DNA from: Lateolabrax maculatus
Taxonomy: Eukaryota; Chordata; Actinopteri; Acropomatiformes; Lateolabracidae
Assembly: GCA_031216445.1 (NCBI GenBank)
Contig: CM062206.1
Coordinates: forward strand, 5,898,001-5,962,000
Direction: 5' to 3'
DNA length: 64,000 nucleotides
Positions 38,701-49,300 of the stretch are shown here, one piece after another. Position 1 is the stretch's first letter, and each line of letters begins with the position of its first letter. Position numbers and translations under genes: made by a program. The notes below the pieces were generated by a model that was not told where the DNA came from, made no database searches, and saw nothing but the letters and a program-made list of their open reading frames with translations.

Positions 38701-40244
38701 TGTGAAACGGCAGAAAGACTTTTACAAGTCAAGAACACAGGAACAGATCATCCTTTTGACCAGCGCCGCTTAAACTCACAGGTGTGCAAACACTCGGTAA
38801 TTGTTGTGGCATCTATGAAGTAACCCGCACAAAGGTAGCAGACGATGTGTTCGTTCAGGTCCTTGATCTTCAACTTGACCTCCTCCTGTTAGGACAAACA
38901 AAAACGGGTTTTAAATATTTTTTTTTTAAAGTTTGGTTTAAACATTTATTAATCCCCCGAACAAATTAACGAGCACAATTCATCTGTACTGCCAAGCTTT
39001 AAAACTCAAACAAACATCTCATCTGAAAGAAAAAGAGATTTTAAAGTTGCTGTGGGATTAAGATGGATCAACAACAACAACAGAAAACAGATTTACTTTT
39101 AAACTTTTAAAGCAAACTGGATGAGCAGCACCTCTGCTGTTAGATACAAAAACATTTGACTGATCATATAACATACAGCACTGAGTTTGGACTTGTTTGA
39201 AATGTGTTATGACGACTACATAATACATATTTTTCACATTCCTGCATAAACTCTGCAGCTTTCTTATTAAAAAACAGACATTTTACACATTTATATACAG
39301 AATGTTTGTTTCTATATTTCTGGTTCTTGGCTTTCAGTACTTGCTTTAGACTTTCTTATATCTTCCTCTTACTATGTTCACTGTTATTCACCAAAACACC
39401 AAAGCGAATTACTTGCATGTGGCAACTTGCTTGGCAATAAACCAAAGCGGATTCTGATCAAACTGCAACCATCAGATTCAACACCAACTTCCACACTTTA
39501 CTGCAAAAACTTAAACCCCCTCCACTGAGTTCAATACAGAACATAATTGATCGGCTTTTAAAGTGATTGAAGTTGATTATGGTTGAAGTCTGGTCCAGCC
39601 GTGACAGCTGACCCTGACCTTTGACCTCCGTGTGCAACGGCGGAAGTAAGTCGGGGTTAAAAAACGCAGATTTTGGACAAATTGACGCGAAACACAAGCA
39701 ACAAATCCAACCACACGGAAACTAAAACAGGAGCAGCGTTAACAGTTAAAACAACGTGTTTCATCCCCGTTAAACGCAAACCAACGGCAGTTCAAACCGT
39801 TACTCCGTGACACACCGAGCCGGGAGAGAGCCGTTACCGTCCCGGTCCGCTCCGAGTAAACTCCCGGTTCAACTCTGCGACCGTGTGGCCTGAAAAACCA
39901 GCGAAACGACACTTAACCGAGCGGACGTGGGGCTCGCCGCTCCGCTGCCGAGGCAGAACCACACGGGCGGACTCCCGCCGTCCACGCATGCTCACACACG
40001 GCAGCGCCGCGGTCCGTGTGTGTCTCTCTCCATCAGCGCCGCGGAGACGACAACCGTCTCCCGGTAAACGCGCGCGTTTAACTCGGCCCCGGTGCCGGCG
40101 GACCGCCCGTCCGTGTCCGCCGCGGCGAGGGCGGGCTCGGACAACGTGGCCGCTCACCTCGTTCCTCAGCGGGTCCAGTTTGTAGACGGACTGTAGCTGA
40201 TTTCGTAGCCGCATCGCTATGGCCATCGGACCTTGCTCCGCCAT
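32663..40244 (-). CDS. pcgf1: Polycomb group RING finger protein 1 (PCGF1/NSPC1), nine coding exons, 261 aa
   Basis: Core subunit of the non-canonical PRC1.1 complex. PCGF1 pairs with RING1/RNF2 and BCOR/KDM2B and supports H2A Lys119 ubiquitination at CpG islands in the nucleus. Coding exons in order on the minus strand: 40244-40158, 38885-38780, 38627-38475, 38291-38220, 37163-37058, 36916-36874, 34378-34292, 33147-33067 and 32713-32663 (786 nt with stop). All introns are GT-AG and all phases fit. The C3HC4 RING finger has Cys45, Cys48, Cys61, His63, Cys66, Cys69, Cys80 and Cys83. The middle carries FDHSKAHFYRYDEQ, and the C-terminal RAWUL domain is about residues 166-255 (KFVRCSVRAEVRHLRKVLCHRL, LPDHMTMK, WLSHWFGK). 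Length matches vertebrate PCGF1 (human is 259 aa from memory). The order next to lbx2 suggests conserved synteny. Nothing looks broken. Confidence 0.97.
33067..33147 (-). CDS. pcgf1: pcgf1 coding exon 8 (RAWUL, second part)
   Basis: 81 nt, acceptor CTGTAG, donor GTACGG. Encodes VQMLFNNESLPDHMTMKRLW and LSHWFGK, the ubiquitin-like fold core of the RAWUL domain. Confidence 0.95.
34292..34378 (-). CDS. pcgf1: pcgf1 coding exon 7 (RAWUL, first part)
   Basis: 87 nt, phase 0. Encodes QKFVRCSVRAEVRHLRKVLC and HRLNVEKHQ. The acceptor region is CTGCAGCAG, so two in-frame AG choices three bases apart exist. The upstream one gives TLQQKF, aligning with LQNKY in the human protein, and is preferred. The donor is GTTAGT, weaker than the other donors in the gene. 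Confidence 0.94.
36874..36916 (-). CDS. pcgf1: pcgf1 coding exon 6 (43-nt short exon)
   Basis: Acceptor TTACAG, donor GTGAGT. Completes Ser175 and encodes SSLAGKDKTKLTLQ, equivalent to the short basic linker before the RAWUL domain. Found only by joining neighbouring exons in phase. Confidence 0.88.
37058..37163 (-). CDS. pcgf1: pcgf1 coding exon 5
   Basis: Acceptor CACTAG after a pyrimidine-rich tract, donor GTGAGC. Encodes DAVPDATGLPYTSFDHSKAH and on to the LCLERL motif. The FDHSKAHFYRYDEQ core is diagnostic of PCGF1. Ends with a Ser codon split AG|T. Confidence 0.95.
37411..37698. mobile_element. Non-autonomous DNA transposon in pcgf1 intron 4
   Basis: The left end CCATTTACACCTGGTATTAA and the right end GGCAGGTGTAAAGGGG are inverted copies over about 15 bp with small differences. 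The internal GTCTCCAGTGTCCACACTGA and TGATCAC-like words fit a teleost TIR family, also represented by the fragment at 11825. It is intronic and does not affect coding exons. Confidence 0.65.
38220..38291 (-). CDS. pcgf1: pcgf1 coding exon 4
   Basis: 72 nt, acceptor AACAG, donor GTAAGT. Encodes SEDKRIKEFYQSRGLERVIQ and PTGD, matching the PCGF1 segment between RING and middle region. Phase 1 at both ends. Confidence 0.93.
38475..38627 (-). CDS. pcgf1: pcgf1 coding exon 3 (second half of RING)
   Basis: Acceptor CTACAG. Encodes residues 65-115 with ligands Cys66, Cys69, Cys80 and Cys83, then HETQPLLNLKLDRVMQDIVY, the conserved PCGF helix after the RING. Ends GAA-A before donor GTACGT (phase 1). 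Confidence 0.96.
38780..38885 (-). CDS. pcgf1: pcgf1 coding exon 2 (first half of RING)
   Basis: Acceptor AACAG; residues 30-64 plus one base. Encodes EEVKLKIKDLNEHIVCYLC and the zinc ligands Cys45, Cys48, Cys61 and His63. Ends CACACC-T before donor GTGAGT; the split Phe codon (T|TC) completes in exon 3. Confidence 0.95.
39609..39627 (-). promoter_or_regulatory. Triple nuclear-receptor half-site (DR1 plus abutting half-site) in pcgf1 intron 1
   Basis: Plus strand reads TGACCC-TGACCT-T-TGACCT. On the minus strand this is AGGTCA-A-AGGTCA, an exact DR1, followed without spacing by GGGTCA. DR1 is the HNF4/RXR/COUP-TF arrangement. It sits about 530 bp downstream of exon 1. Binding is inferred from the motif only. 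Confidence 0.5.
40158..40244 (-). CDS. pcgf1: pcgf1 coding exon 1
   Basis: Encodes MAEQGPMAIAMRLRNQLQSV and on to LRNE (residues 1-29). It ends GAG before donor GTGAGC, phase 0. The start lies in CAAAGATGGCGG, close to YY1 and TISU consensus. The frame stays open into the GC-rich intron to 136 codons, but that read-through sequence is Arg-rich and unlike PCGF1. Confidence 0.95.
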
Positions 40245-40248
40245 CTTT
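40237..40248 (-). promoter_or_regulatory. YY1/TISU-like element overlapping the pcgf1 start codon
   Basis: Minus-strand AAAGATGGCGGA. YY1 consensus is AAGATGGCGGC and TISU consensus is SAASATGGCGGC; the match to TISU is about 10 of 12. TISU genes use very short 5' UTRs, which would place the transcription start inside the adjacent inverted repeat. Confidence 0.6.
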
Positions 40249-40250
40249 GG

Positions 40251-40293
40251 GAAATATGCTTACTTCCGGGTAAACCGGAAGTAAGCATATTTC
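40251..40293 (-). promoter_or_regulatory. Perfect 19-bp inverted repeat carrying two opposed ETS sites
   Basis: Left arm GAAATATGCTTACTTCCGG (40251-40269) and right arm CCGGAAGTAAGCATATTTC (40275-40293) are exact reverse complements around a 5-base spacer. Each arm holds one CCGGAAGT ETS core (GABP/ELK type). The repeat lies 7-49 bp upstream of the pcgf1 start codon. It is either core promoter or, if transcribed, a strong 5'-UTR hairpin. Confidence 0.9.
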
Positions 40294-43200
40294 TGCGCGC
40301 TGAGGGTTTTTATTTATTTTTTATTTATTTTTTATTTTATTGAGACAAATCAAACCCCCAGAGATTGATGGGAGAGTTTATATAAAGAGTGCATAACTGT
40401 ACCTCAAATGTCTCTTTTATCTGTGTACAAGTGACATTTGGTCATATAAATTCATAATAAAGATGTTTTTTTTCTTTATTTTTTAACAACAAATCTTAAA
40501 TTGTGTTGACTTTTTACCCCGTGGTTAACTGCCTAATAAACTTACAAACTGACATAGTATATTAATTTGATGTAGATTAAGTGCTTAGTTATCTTACTTA
40601 AAAGAGGCAAACTGAGTATTGGTCAGGCTGAGTCTACAAACTGAAATATTACCCTTAAATGTTTCACTCCAAAACTGATTACTTTTTTATTAGACAGAAT
40701 GGAGGGCTTCACCATAACCAAAACCCTGTCCAAGCAATTACAGCGTATAAAAAGACCTCACAAATGTTACCTTACTCCCTGTTTCATTTCTGATCACACA
40801 CTCTGATGTCTGCCTTAATTACATCTCTAAATAAAGAGAAGCGCAGAGGCATTCAATTAGCAGAGAGACACAGATTAATATATAAGAGTAGCAATGGTAA
40901 AATTAGCCTATTTTATGAGAATGCTGAACTGAATTAAATAGGTATTGTATAGAGGCAAAGGCATTTTGTATATTTACTATGGAGCCAGGCCATTAAGAAC
41001 TTTATACACAAGGAGTAGGATCTTAAATTTAATTCTGAAGTTAACGCTTGTTGGATGGCCTATACAGATTAATGCTTAAATTTAGACTTTAAGTTAATTT
41101 CTAAAGGCCCTGTACAACCATCTTTCAGGGAAGCAGAGCAGCTTTACGATTAGGTCAGTCTTCAGCCACCTGTTAGTCTCTTCTCTTGCCAGTAGAGAGC
41201 ACTCCAGGCACACACTTCAGTCAAACGTTTGCAGCCTTTGTTGCTGATATTTATGTAGCATCACGTAAAACAATGGCATTGAGTCATTCATGCACTCAGG
41301 GGTTGAATGCAGTTGTTGAAAAGAAGATGTCATTAAAACTTCTCAGTTCACTATACCAACTTCTTTCTCAGTGGGCCAGGCCTCTGTGTTGTCTTTACAC
41401 AGTTTGAGCACACAAAGCCTCCATGTCTTAAACCAGTTTGTCTGGCATTATATTGCTACAGTATGTTTATTGTCTAATCCATGTTCATGTTTATTTTATC
41501 ACTCATGCAAACCCACTTATGATAGGATCATGTAGGCTGTACTTTGTATAAAGTACTGTATTGGTATGTTAGAAGTATGCTGATAAAATGTATTTGACAC
41601 TGGCTTAGATTGAAATGATGTTGGCAATGGTGTTGTACCACTGCTCGTATTCAAACCATGTGCATAACATGGTGAAAATAATGCAAAGATAGTACAATAC
41701 CTAACGGTGTTCCAGGATTAAAGGTGGAGTGTGGGAAAAACACAGTTAAACCACAATCTTCAGCGACACACAGAACATGGTGGGTAACCTGAATCCTCTG
41801 ACATCTTGAGACCTACAGTACTCAGGCATCATGGAGGGTGGGCTGCTCTCGCCACAGCACGCAATCCCATTAGAGCTGGTAAATAATGTTAGACACTTTG
41901 ATGCAGATCTCATTAATATCTAACCAGCAATGCAGTATCACAAGATAAATAATAGGTGCCGAAACAATTATTGCCATTAACATCTTGCAAAACAGCCACA
42001 AAACCACATGACAAGACACATTACATTATCAGAACTAAAAAAGAAGGTGCAAATATATGTATGTATCTGACTTTCTTGAAGTGTGCTCCTGTTTAACACA
42101 TTTATATCAGCTAAATTAGGTCAAACATTTATTTGTTTCATTAATAAAACAAAACAGCTAAACTGACTTTAATTGGTTTTACATGTCTTATCTTTGCAGC
42201 GGTAACCCCTTTCAGAGGAGACATGAGGAGCGCTTGTGACTGAAGTGTTTGAACCCCCCAGACTGTTTGGGGGTTGAATGAGTACTTCTCTCTCCTCCCT
42301 GAACAACAACTATCGAGGGGCTCTTGAGAAAAGAACTGAACCATTGGCTCAGTGGCCAGCAGTAGAGGACTGTGGTTGTCCTGGGCAGCTCCCAGACCTA
42401 TGTTTAAATATGTGTGAATATGAAGTAGAGTGTTGAAATAAAAGAAAGAGTGTGTGGTCTCAGCAAACATTTCCCTAGATAATCATGTGGCTTATATATA
42501 TGGGACAATATTATTTAAATCAACAGTTTGTATTGTGTTGTGCTATATTTTTGGTATTTATTCAGGCTTTTGCAGTGGTGAGATGTCTTAAACTTTTAAA
42601 TACATGTAATGTATCTAAGGTTTTTACTCAGACGTGGCTAGACCCAGTTTATTTTTCCAAAAATGACTTACAATTATTAAATTATGGGAAGAATGAAAAG
42701 TAATAGCTTTGTGGAAAAAATAATTTTCAAGTGGGGAAGAAAACATATTCTCGGTTGAGGCTGAGTTGGATCTGAATTAGCGTCTACCCTGTTTCAACAG
42801 GTCGTCGTATTGGTATTACATGTGGAGGTCTCCTTGATCCCTCCCAGAGGGCTTCCAACCTGTGGACCACCCAAAAGCTGCCGTCCTAAACAAAGACTCG
42901 CCCTTCATTCATCCTTTTGTAATTTCCCAGTGTAACGGAATGACTGGCAAGTTTGTCTTATTCCTACCACCTCAGTGAGTCTGTCGCAGCCGAAATGGCT
43001 GTGTGCAAGCCATTTATTGAGACTGTTAAATCTGGCATGAATGCTTTGTTTATGGGTGTTTATCAGTGATAATTAAGACTCATAATTGATGCAGCTTTCT
43101 TTGGATTTTGAAATTTCTGTGAAATATTTATTTAAAGATGACTGAGGACTTAAACCACTGCCTAATAGCGTTGGCTATTTGTCTGTACAATATAATATTC

Positions 43201-43439
43201 TACAAAGTATCATCCATTCTTGAAAATGTTCCCTTTTACATTCATCCTTTTGTGAGAAAAAAAACTTGTAACACCTTGCACTGGGATTTTTTTCTACAGA
43301 TGAAAAGACACGCCCTTGCCAATGAAGTCCAAATCAGATTCAGTCAATGTAAATTGGAAAAAAGAAAAGGCACATGTAATATATTTTCATTCTTGGCAGC
43401 CTTTTTTGAGTTTGAAGAGCCGTTGTGATCAGTCTCGCT

Positions 43440-43620
43440 TCACCGAGCCTTCATAGTCAGGCCTTGTGTCCCCTGCTGTCTGCCATTTCCTCTTGCCATG
43501 TAACGTCTTATCTGCTGGGTCTGCGAGGTCACTGCTTATCTGATTGACAGGGCTTTGACTCCACGCAATATCCAAATAACCTGAGGGCCTGGAGGCGCAG
43601 GAGGATCACAGCATGGCAAA
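43440..43620. promoter_or_regulatory. Candidate regulatory block with a TALE site between GATA-type sites
   Basis: Contains TGATTGACAG (43541-43550), the exact PBX-PREP/MEIS decamer, next to CTTATCTG, and another TCTTATCTG about 30 bp upstream (minus-strand AGATAAG GATA cores). Non-repetitive sequence. The same decamer also occurs by chance in a repeat at 14548, so the motif alone is weak. Confidence 0.3.
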
Positions 43621-44165
43621 ATCCAACGGTCGGGAGAGCGAGAGAGTGAGTGAAGAGGCAAAAGAGCCGACGATGAAGGGAGAGGATCAAGACGAATCCA
43701 AGCCTTTCATTTGTTGTCATTACTTCACGTCAAAATCATGGACAATAGAACCCCTATTTTCTTGGAGTGTCTGCAAATCTGCCAGTTATTTCCCCCGTCC
43801 TTCACTTTTATTGGAAATGATTAGTTTATCTGATGGATCAAACACCTGCCAGCACTACAAAGACAGTGCTATTATGAAGAATTTGGGGATTATTTTTCAT
43901 TGACAGAAATAAAAAAGTGAGAAGGGATTACATTACTTCTTCTCTGTGTCTGTCTTTAGGTTGGATGTTAACTATTACTCTGCGATATGAAATCATGCAT
44001 GCGGAAACTCTTTTAAAACACAGGGTTCTGAATCAAGTGAGAACTCACTGAGCTGATAGAGACCCCATTTACCTCTGTCCTGGACATCCTGTGCTAAAAC
44101 CAACCGCACAACCACCCTGCTACTAGAATCTACGTTCGGCCATGCCAAAAAGGAGGCCCCCATCC

Positions 44166-44168
<3 letters not shown>

Positions 44169-44201
<33 letters not shown>
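44169..44201 (+). repeat. (CT)16 microsatellite
   Basis: Uninterrupted CT run; explains the Leu-Ser and Arg-Glu repeats in overlapping open frames. Confidence 0.95.
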
Positions 44202-44203
<2 letters not shown>

Positions 44204-47200
44204 AGCAATCAGAGCATGCAGGGGTGGACTGCAGCTTTTGTCTCCTTTGCTCCAGCAATTGGCCGCCAAGTGGCAAGCTAATGACGAGAGCCCTCTTGGA
44301 ATGACTCCAGAGCAGTACAGCTTGCGCTGCTTGGTGCGCAAGGGCATAATGAATGATGTAGGGCAAGCCCTTAGGCCTCCCCCTGGCACAAAACCCAAAC
44401 TCCCAGTATCACAATCTGAATCACTTCATACGCTGGATAAAATACATGCGAGGAATTTGTCTCAGTGAGAAAATTATGCCAGGTCACAAAAATTGCATAG
44501 CATTCAATGACAAACACAGTATAGTGTATAAAGGAGTCAAATACAGTGTACAATAACAAAATATAGATTGTGTGTGTGTTTGTGCTGTGAGGCGTCTAAT
44601 ATTTCTGTGCAGGGAGTTTGTGCATTTGCATTACATTAGCTCAATTGATTTGACAGTGACAATGCCCACAGATCAACATGAGACAGTTAGCCTAGAAGGC
44701 ACATTGTCATCTGTTGTCCCCGACTTAGTGTTGAAAACGTACCATAAAATCACATAGAATAACATTTTTTCATTCAAAACTAACATGTATAAATGAGCAC
44801 GGAAACAAAGAGTAGTATGCATGCACCAACAGCCGAATACAGACACATACACACAAACACAAGAAGAGATGGAATAGAGCAGGTGATACAAAAAGTGGGG
44901 CAAGCGGGGGAAGGGAGCTAAAATAATCACGCAATTCTATCTATTGTCACAAGCAAGATCATGCAAAATCATGCAGCACAAGCAGTCTGCTACAGTCCGA
45001 ATTGTACAAAGACCACTGAATAGACATGCAAGGAAATGAGCAAAGAAAAGGTAAAGACATTCGAGACACAACAAACTGCAAAATATCAGCAGAGAGGACG
45101 TCAGACATTGTAATGTTAATATGTCCAAAACGTCTTATATCGAGTTATAAGAGGTGCCAGCACACATGGAAGCTTAGATTTTGGAGTACTTCCCATCTGT
45201 CCAGCAACATCCCGCATGGTGTGACAAAGCCGCACAAAACATGTTCACATCCCTCATCATCAGTGCAAAAATGCCCTGGTTTCATTAAGGTCTATTGAGT
45301 TTTGTTGGTCTTTGGATTAAAATATATCAGTATGAGGGTTTTTATTTTCAGTTGGTTCGTGTGTTGTATCTAGCTGTCCTGTTTGTTAGATTCTGTGAAA
45401 TTTTAGAGATATATTTGATCATTATCAAGTCCTTGACATCAGCAGTAGTTGCATCCCCTTTTGCAGAGTGAAAAACATTGAGATAATGAAAACAGTTCAT
45501 GCAAATAGAGATCTGGAACTTGCTTTGACCACCACTTTTTTGTGTGTTGCTGTAATTAAACCTCTAGCAAACCAAATGCATTTCATGTTACTCTTAAAAT
45601 GGAACTGTAACATTTTCCTGCCTGTCGGAGTCAGGATGCCTTGAAAACTGTAGTCCTCAGTTTAGATAAGCTAGAGGCCAAATAATGAATGACACGGTTG
45701 GAAGATGCTAAGATAAGACGAGTTTGCCAACAAGAACAAGTTGGCCTGCCAGTGTCAGAGAAAAAGAAAGCTCCGTATTAAATCTTATTAATGTGGCACA
45801 ATAGAGCTTTGTCTGTCATCAACTGAATTTTCATTACTCACGTGTGTGTGCAGCTTTGTGGAGAGTGTATCTGTGTGCTCGGGCCTGTGTGGCGTGTGTG
45901 TGGCAAGTGAACACAAATGCACACACAAAAAGCAGTGATCCGTGATAAATTTCAAGCGTCTCGGTTATCTGAGGATTATCTAAGGACTTTGACTTTTCTC
46001 CCCCAGGGGCGTGAAACATGAAGTTTTTAATTGTAAATAATAAAAAAAAGCAATGTAAAATCGTTGTAAAATAATAGAAAAAACATTTTAAGGGATGATA
46101 GTCTGTGGAATTATATAGTGAATCCCGACACAAAACTTTCAGTGGTAGAAAACAAAAAACTCTCTCCCCCTGTCTTAAGAGCTATTATGTGGGCACATAA
46201 GTGTCCTTGAGCAAGGCACAGGCCCCTGAACTGTTTCAGTATTATATCCCTAAATTGAGAAATTCTCTCAACCTCTAAAAATTGATGGTCGTACACCATC
46301 TCTCTCTCGCACACACACACACACAAAGTCATGCTAAGATGATGATGGTGATTTGTGATGATATAAATTTCAATAAACCATCTCATTCTGATTTTCATGA
46401 TTGCTCATCTCTCACGTGATGTGACTAAAATGTTACAATCCATTCATGCACGATCATCCAGCCCACACGGATCTCTCTTTGAAATTTAAGACGCACAGAG
46501 AGGACAAGCACACTTGCTCCTCTTGTCGTCCGCTGTATCTGCTGCAGGGAAGTGCACGCTCACTTATCACACAGCCATCTTATCTTCATGGGCATTTAAG
46601 AGAATAAGGGTGAAGGGATAACAAACTCAACAGAGAGGAAGCCTCGCCTAAATCCACAGAAGGATGCAGGCTGGGTGAGTGCTGCCGTTACAGGCTGTCT
46701 ACGCCAGGGTTAGACCGATATGTTCCTTTTTTGTCAATATTGCACTTGTAATAAATTAGATGTGTGGTATTTCCAATTGGATATGATAAATATTCCCTCT
46801 TGACAACAAGAAAAAGAGTCTTGAATTCTTAAATGCTGAATCATATTTCAGTCAGTTTTAAAATTTGATTAGGATGTTTTTAAAAAATCTCTTCTTCATT
46901 AAAGGTACCCTGTTGCGTTTCTGACCACAATGGAGAAATGTTTTGATGAGTGAGTTGACGTTTGCATGTGCAGGCAGGTGGCACAATACACATTCCTGCC
47001 AACGGTTTCACACTATTCCACTCACTGCTGGTGGTGGTGGAAACATATTAAAGCACAAGCAATAGGCAGGAAAAAAGAAGACTAGAATTGTTAAACATCC
47101 AGGTTCCAGGATATTCAAAAAATCACCATAGAAAACGTCTTATGACAAAGATGTTTTGTACCAGGAACCCCCACAGGGCACCTTCGACAGGTGAAAGGGA

Positions 47201-48382
47201 TCATGAAGATCCATTAAGCCAACAATTTGGGTTCTAGTGTAGAGAGTTAGTGTCCCAAAATGTTCTAAATTTCCAGAAACCTTTACCTTCTGAGAAGAAA
47301 AACGTTCTAGAGGAAGATTTGAGTATTTCATTGGGCATTTTTGCCAAAAAGACAGTAGAGAGTGGAAAGGGGATGAGGGGAGAGAAATGGGCATGACATG
47401 CAACAATGGCCCCCAACCGGAGTGGGACCAGAGTGTCCCCAAATTATCTTAAATACAAAAATAACGATAGCGCAAAGCATTAATATCCAGCCCCAACCAC
47501 ATACTCAAGACAAAGGACAATTGTCTGTAAAAGGACACAATCAGAAATGCGGATACCTATAGTTATAAACACGTTTTGATGTTATTACGAGCACTTCTCT
47601 GTTGACATGACGTGAACATGGTTGTCCTTCTTATGCTGACAAAAATCGGTATCGGCCTTCTTCAACCAACTGTAACTCGGTCGACTGCTTAAAACATGGT
47701 GGCCCTGTAACACCAGCTTGCAACATCCAGATAAATGCACATCAAAGCATTATGGTGCTCCAGGATGCCTCTGAGAATGCCGTGAGCTTATGTGTGTGTG
47801 TGTATTTATGTGAGATAATGGCAATCCTTTGATGCCCGAGAGTGATTTGGTTCAAGCTCTCTGGCACATTGTTTCCCTTTTGGCCTCCTGTAAAGAACTT
47901 TGATGAGGACACAGAAGAGAAGACCCTTATTGCCTGCACTTACTGTGTCAATAATGGAATTGTTTTGGAGCCTTCCCCTCCCGTCTCATCTTCTTTTCTT
48001 CCAGCCTCACATGCAGGCAGTCTTTCATCTATCTTTGCTATCTTCTTCCATAACATGCAACTGAAGAGATCGCCAACCCGCGCCACCACCTCTCAGAGGA
48101 AGCGGAGCTATCAGTACGAGTCGTCTTGATGACGCTCAGCGCTCACTCTCACTGACACACACAGGATAGGAGCTGATGTGCGTTGTGTTTATACAACATA
48201 CTTGATAACATGCATGTGATGTGATTCATCTGTACTTATGTGTTAAAAGACAGCAGTAACTACACATTTAGATGGAATTAAGCAACGTGGTATAGGTTTT
48301 AAAAAGAAAATCTTGCAGACAAATTGGCATCTAAAGCCACTATGTCTAGAATTGTCTAGAAAGTGTCAAGGGGAAAGTCAGG

Positions 48383-48473
48383 CTATCGTCTGACGATGAT
48401 TTAGCCTCTTGGGGCAAGGGCCAATATCTGCAAATACATTTGAATAAAAAGCTAAACCGTCCTCAGACGATAG
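48383..48473. repeat. 91-bp hairpin-forming inverted repeat (23-bp arms)
   Basis: Arms 48383-48405 and 48451-48473 match in reverse complement at 20 of 23 positions (shared ends CTATCGTCTGA and TTTAGC), with a 45-base loop. The following sequence (GTGATTGGTCAATACTGCTC) resembles a teleost interspersed repeat, so a MITE remnant is more likely than a microRNA precursor. Confidence 0.55.
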
Positions 48474-49019
48474 TCGATGTGTTCCGCCTCTTTCGCTCAC
48501 CGCACAGACTGTTTACCTGCATGCAACCAAAGCCCGCTCAAACGTGATTGGTCAATACTGCTCGGACTACAAATGGAAACCAAAAATCTAAATCTTGGTC
48601 CCTTCCTACATATTCTGCATTCATATTCCGATATCTGCTTATAGAGATCACTGAAGTGGCGGTCTTATGTTCAGATTTTTGATGCTTGTGAAACGTGGTC
48701 AAATTGGAGACACAAGATTTTCATCCAACAGAATCAATAAGCAGATGTACTCAGACAGCTTGTTGGGGACAGGGTTAAAGACCTGCGATAAATACAAGAT
48801 TCAAGATACATACTATTTTTCCAATAATTGGTTTTATGGTTCATGGTTTTAAATTTATTTTTCAACATTTAAAAACAACCAAAATTAATTCTTGTCTTTT
48901 TCATGAAATGTCACCTTAGCTCTTGGCCGCCATTATATGTGCAAACCAGAGCCCAGTCACTAATTCCTCCTAAAATTAAGAAAAATTGTTAATGGCCATA
49001 CATCATTTTTCGGGCCCTG

Positions 49020-49300
49020 CCTGAGAAAGCGGCTCCTTCGAGTAATTACAGGGAATCAAAGTGAAGTGGTTCCAGATCAAAGGAAGGAATTCGTCTGTAA
49101 TCCTGGGGGTGTTGCAAATCTTTTGTAATCTGGTCACTGTGTTCCACCACTGTTTGACATCTATTTACTGTATAAAAAGGAACGGTGCCATCAATTATGG
49201 GCCTGCTAGTGCAATTGTTTACTTTTGCCAAGCCCTGAGTGCCGGGGCTTGCTTTGTGAAATATAGATCTCCCCTCTCCCCTGTTTGCTCTCCGCAGTTG
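49020..49300. promoter_or_regulatory. Candidate regulatory block with TATA-like and forkhead motifs
   Basis: Mixed-complexity sequence with TATAAAAAGG (49171-49180), CAATTATGGG and TGTTTAC (forkhead core near 49217). It could be a distal element or a cryptic promoter of a non-coding transcript on the plus strand. Judged by eye only. Confidence 0.2.

Larger units (their letters stand above)
39835..40300 (-). promoter_or_regulatory. pcgf1: CpG-island promoter of pcgf1
   Basis: This stretch is strongly GC-rich and CpG-dense, in contrast with AT-rich DNA on both sides. It covers exon 1 and the first 300 bp of intron 1. It ends abruptly at AT-rich tandem TTTATT runs near 40310. A CpG-island promoter is typical of housekeeping genes such as pcgf1. 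No TATA box is evident. Confidence 0.75.

Noticed and set aside
39834..40244. 136-codon frame containing pcgf1 exon 1
   Set aside because: Only the first 29 codons are real. The rest is CpG-rich intron 1 read through a good GTGAGC donor.
44142..44468. 108-codon frame with Leu-Ser repeat start
   Set aside because: The N-terminal part is a (CT)n microsatellite translation. The remainder resembles no family I know and may be conserved non-coding DNA.
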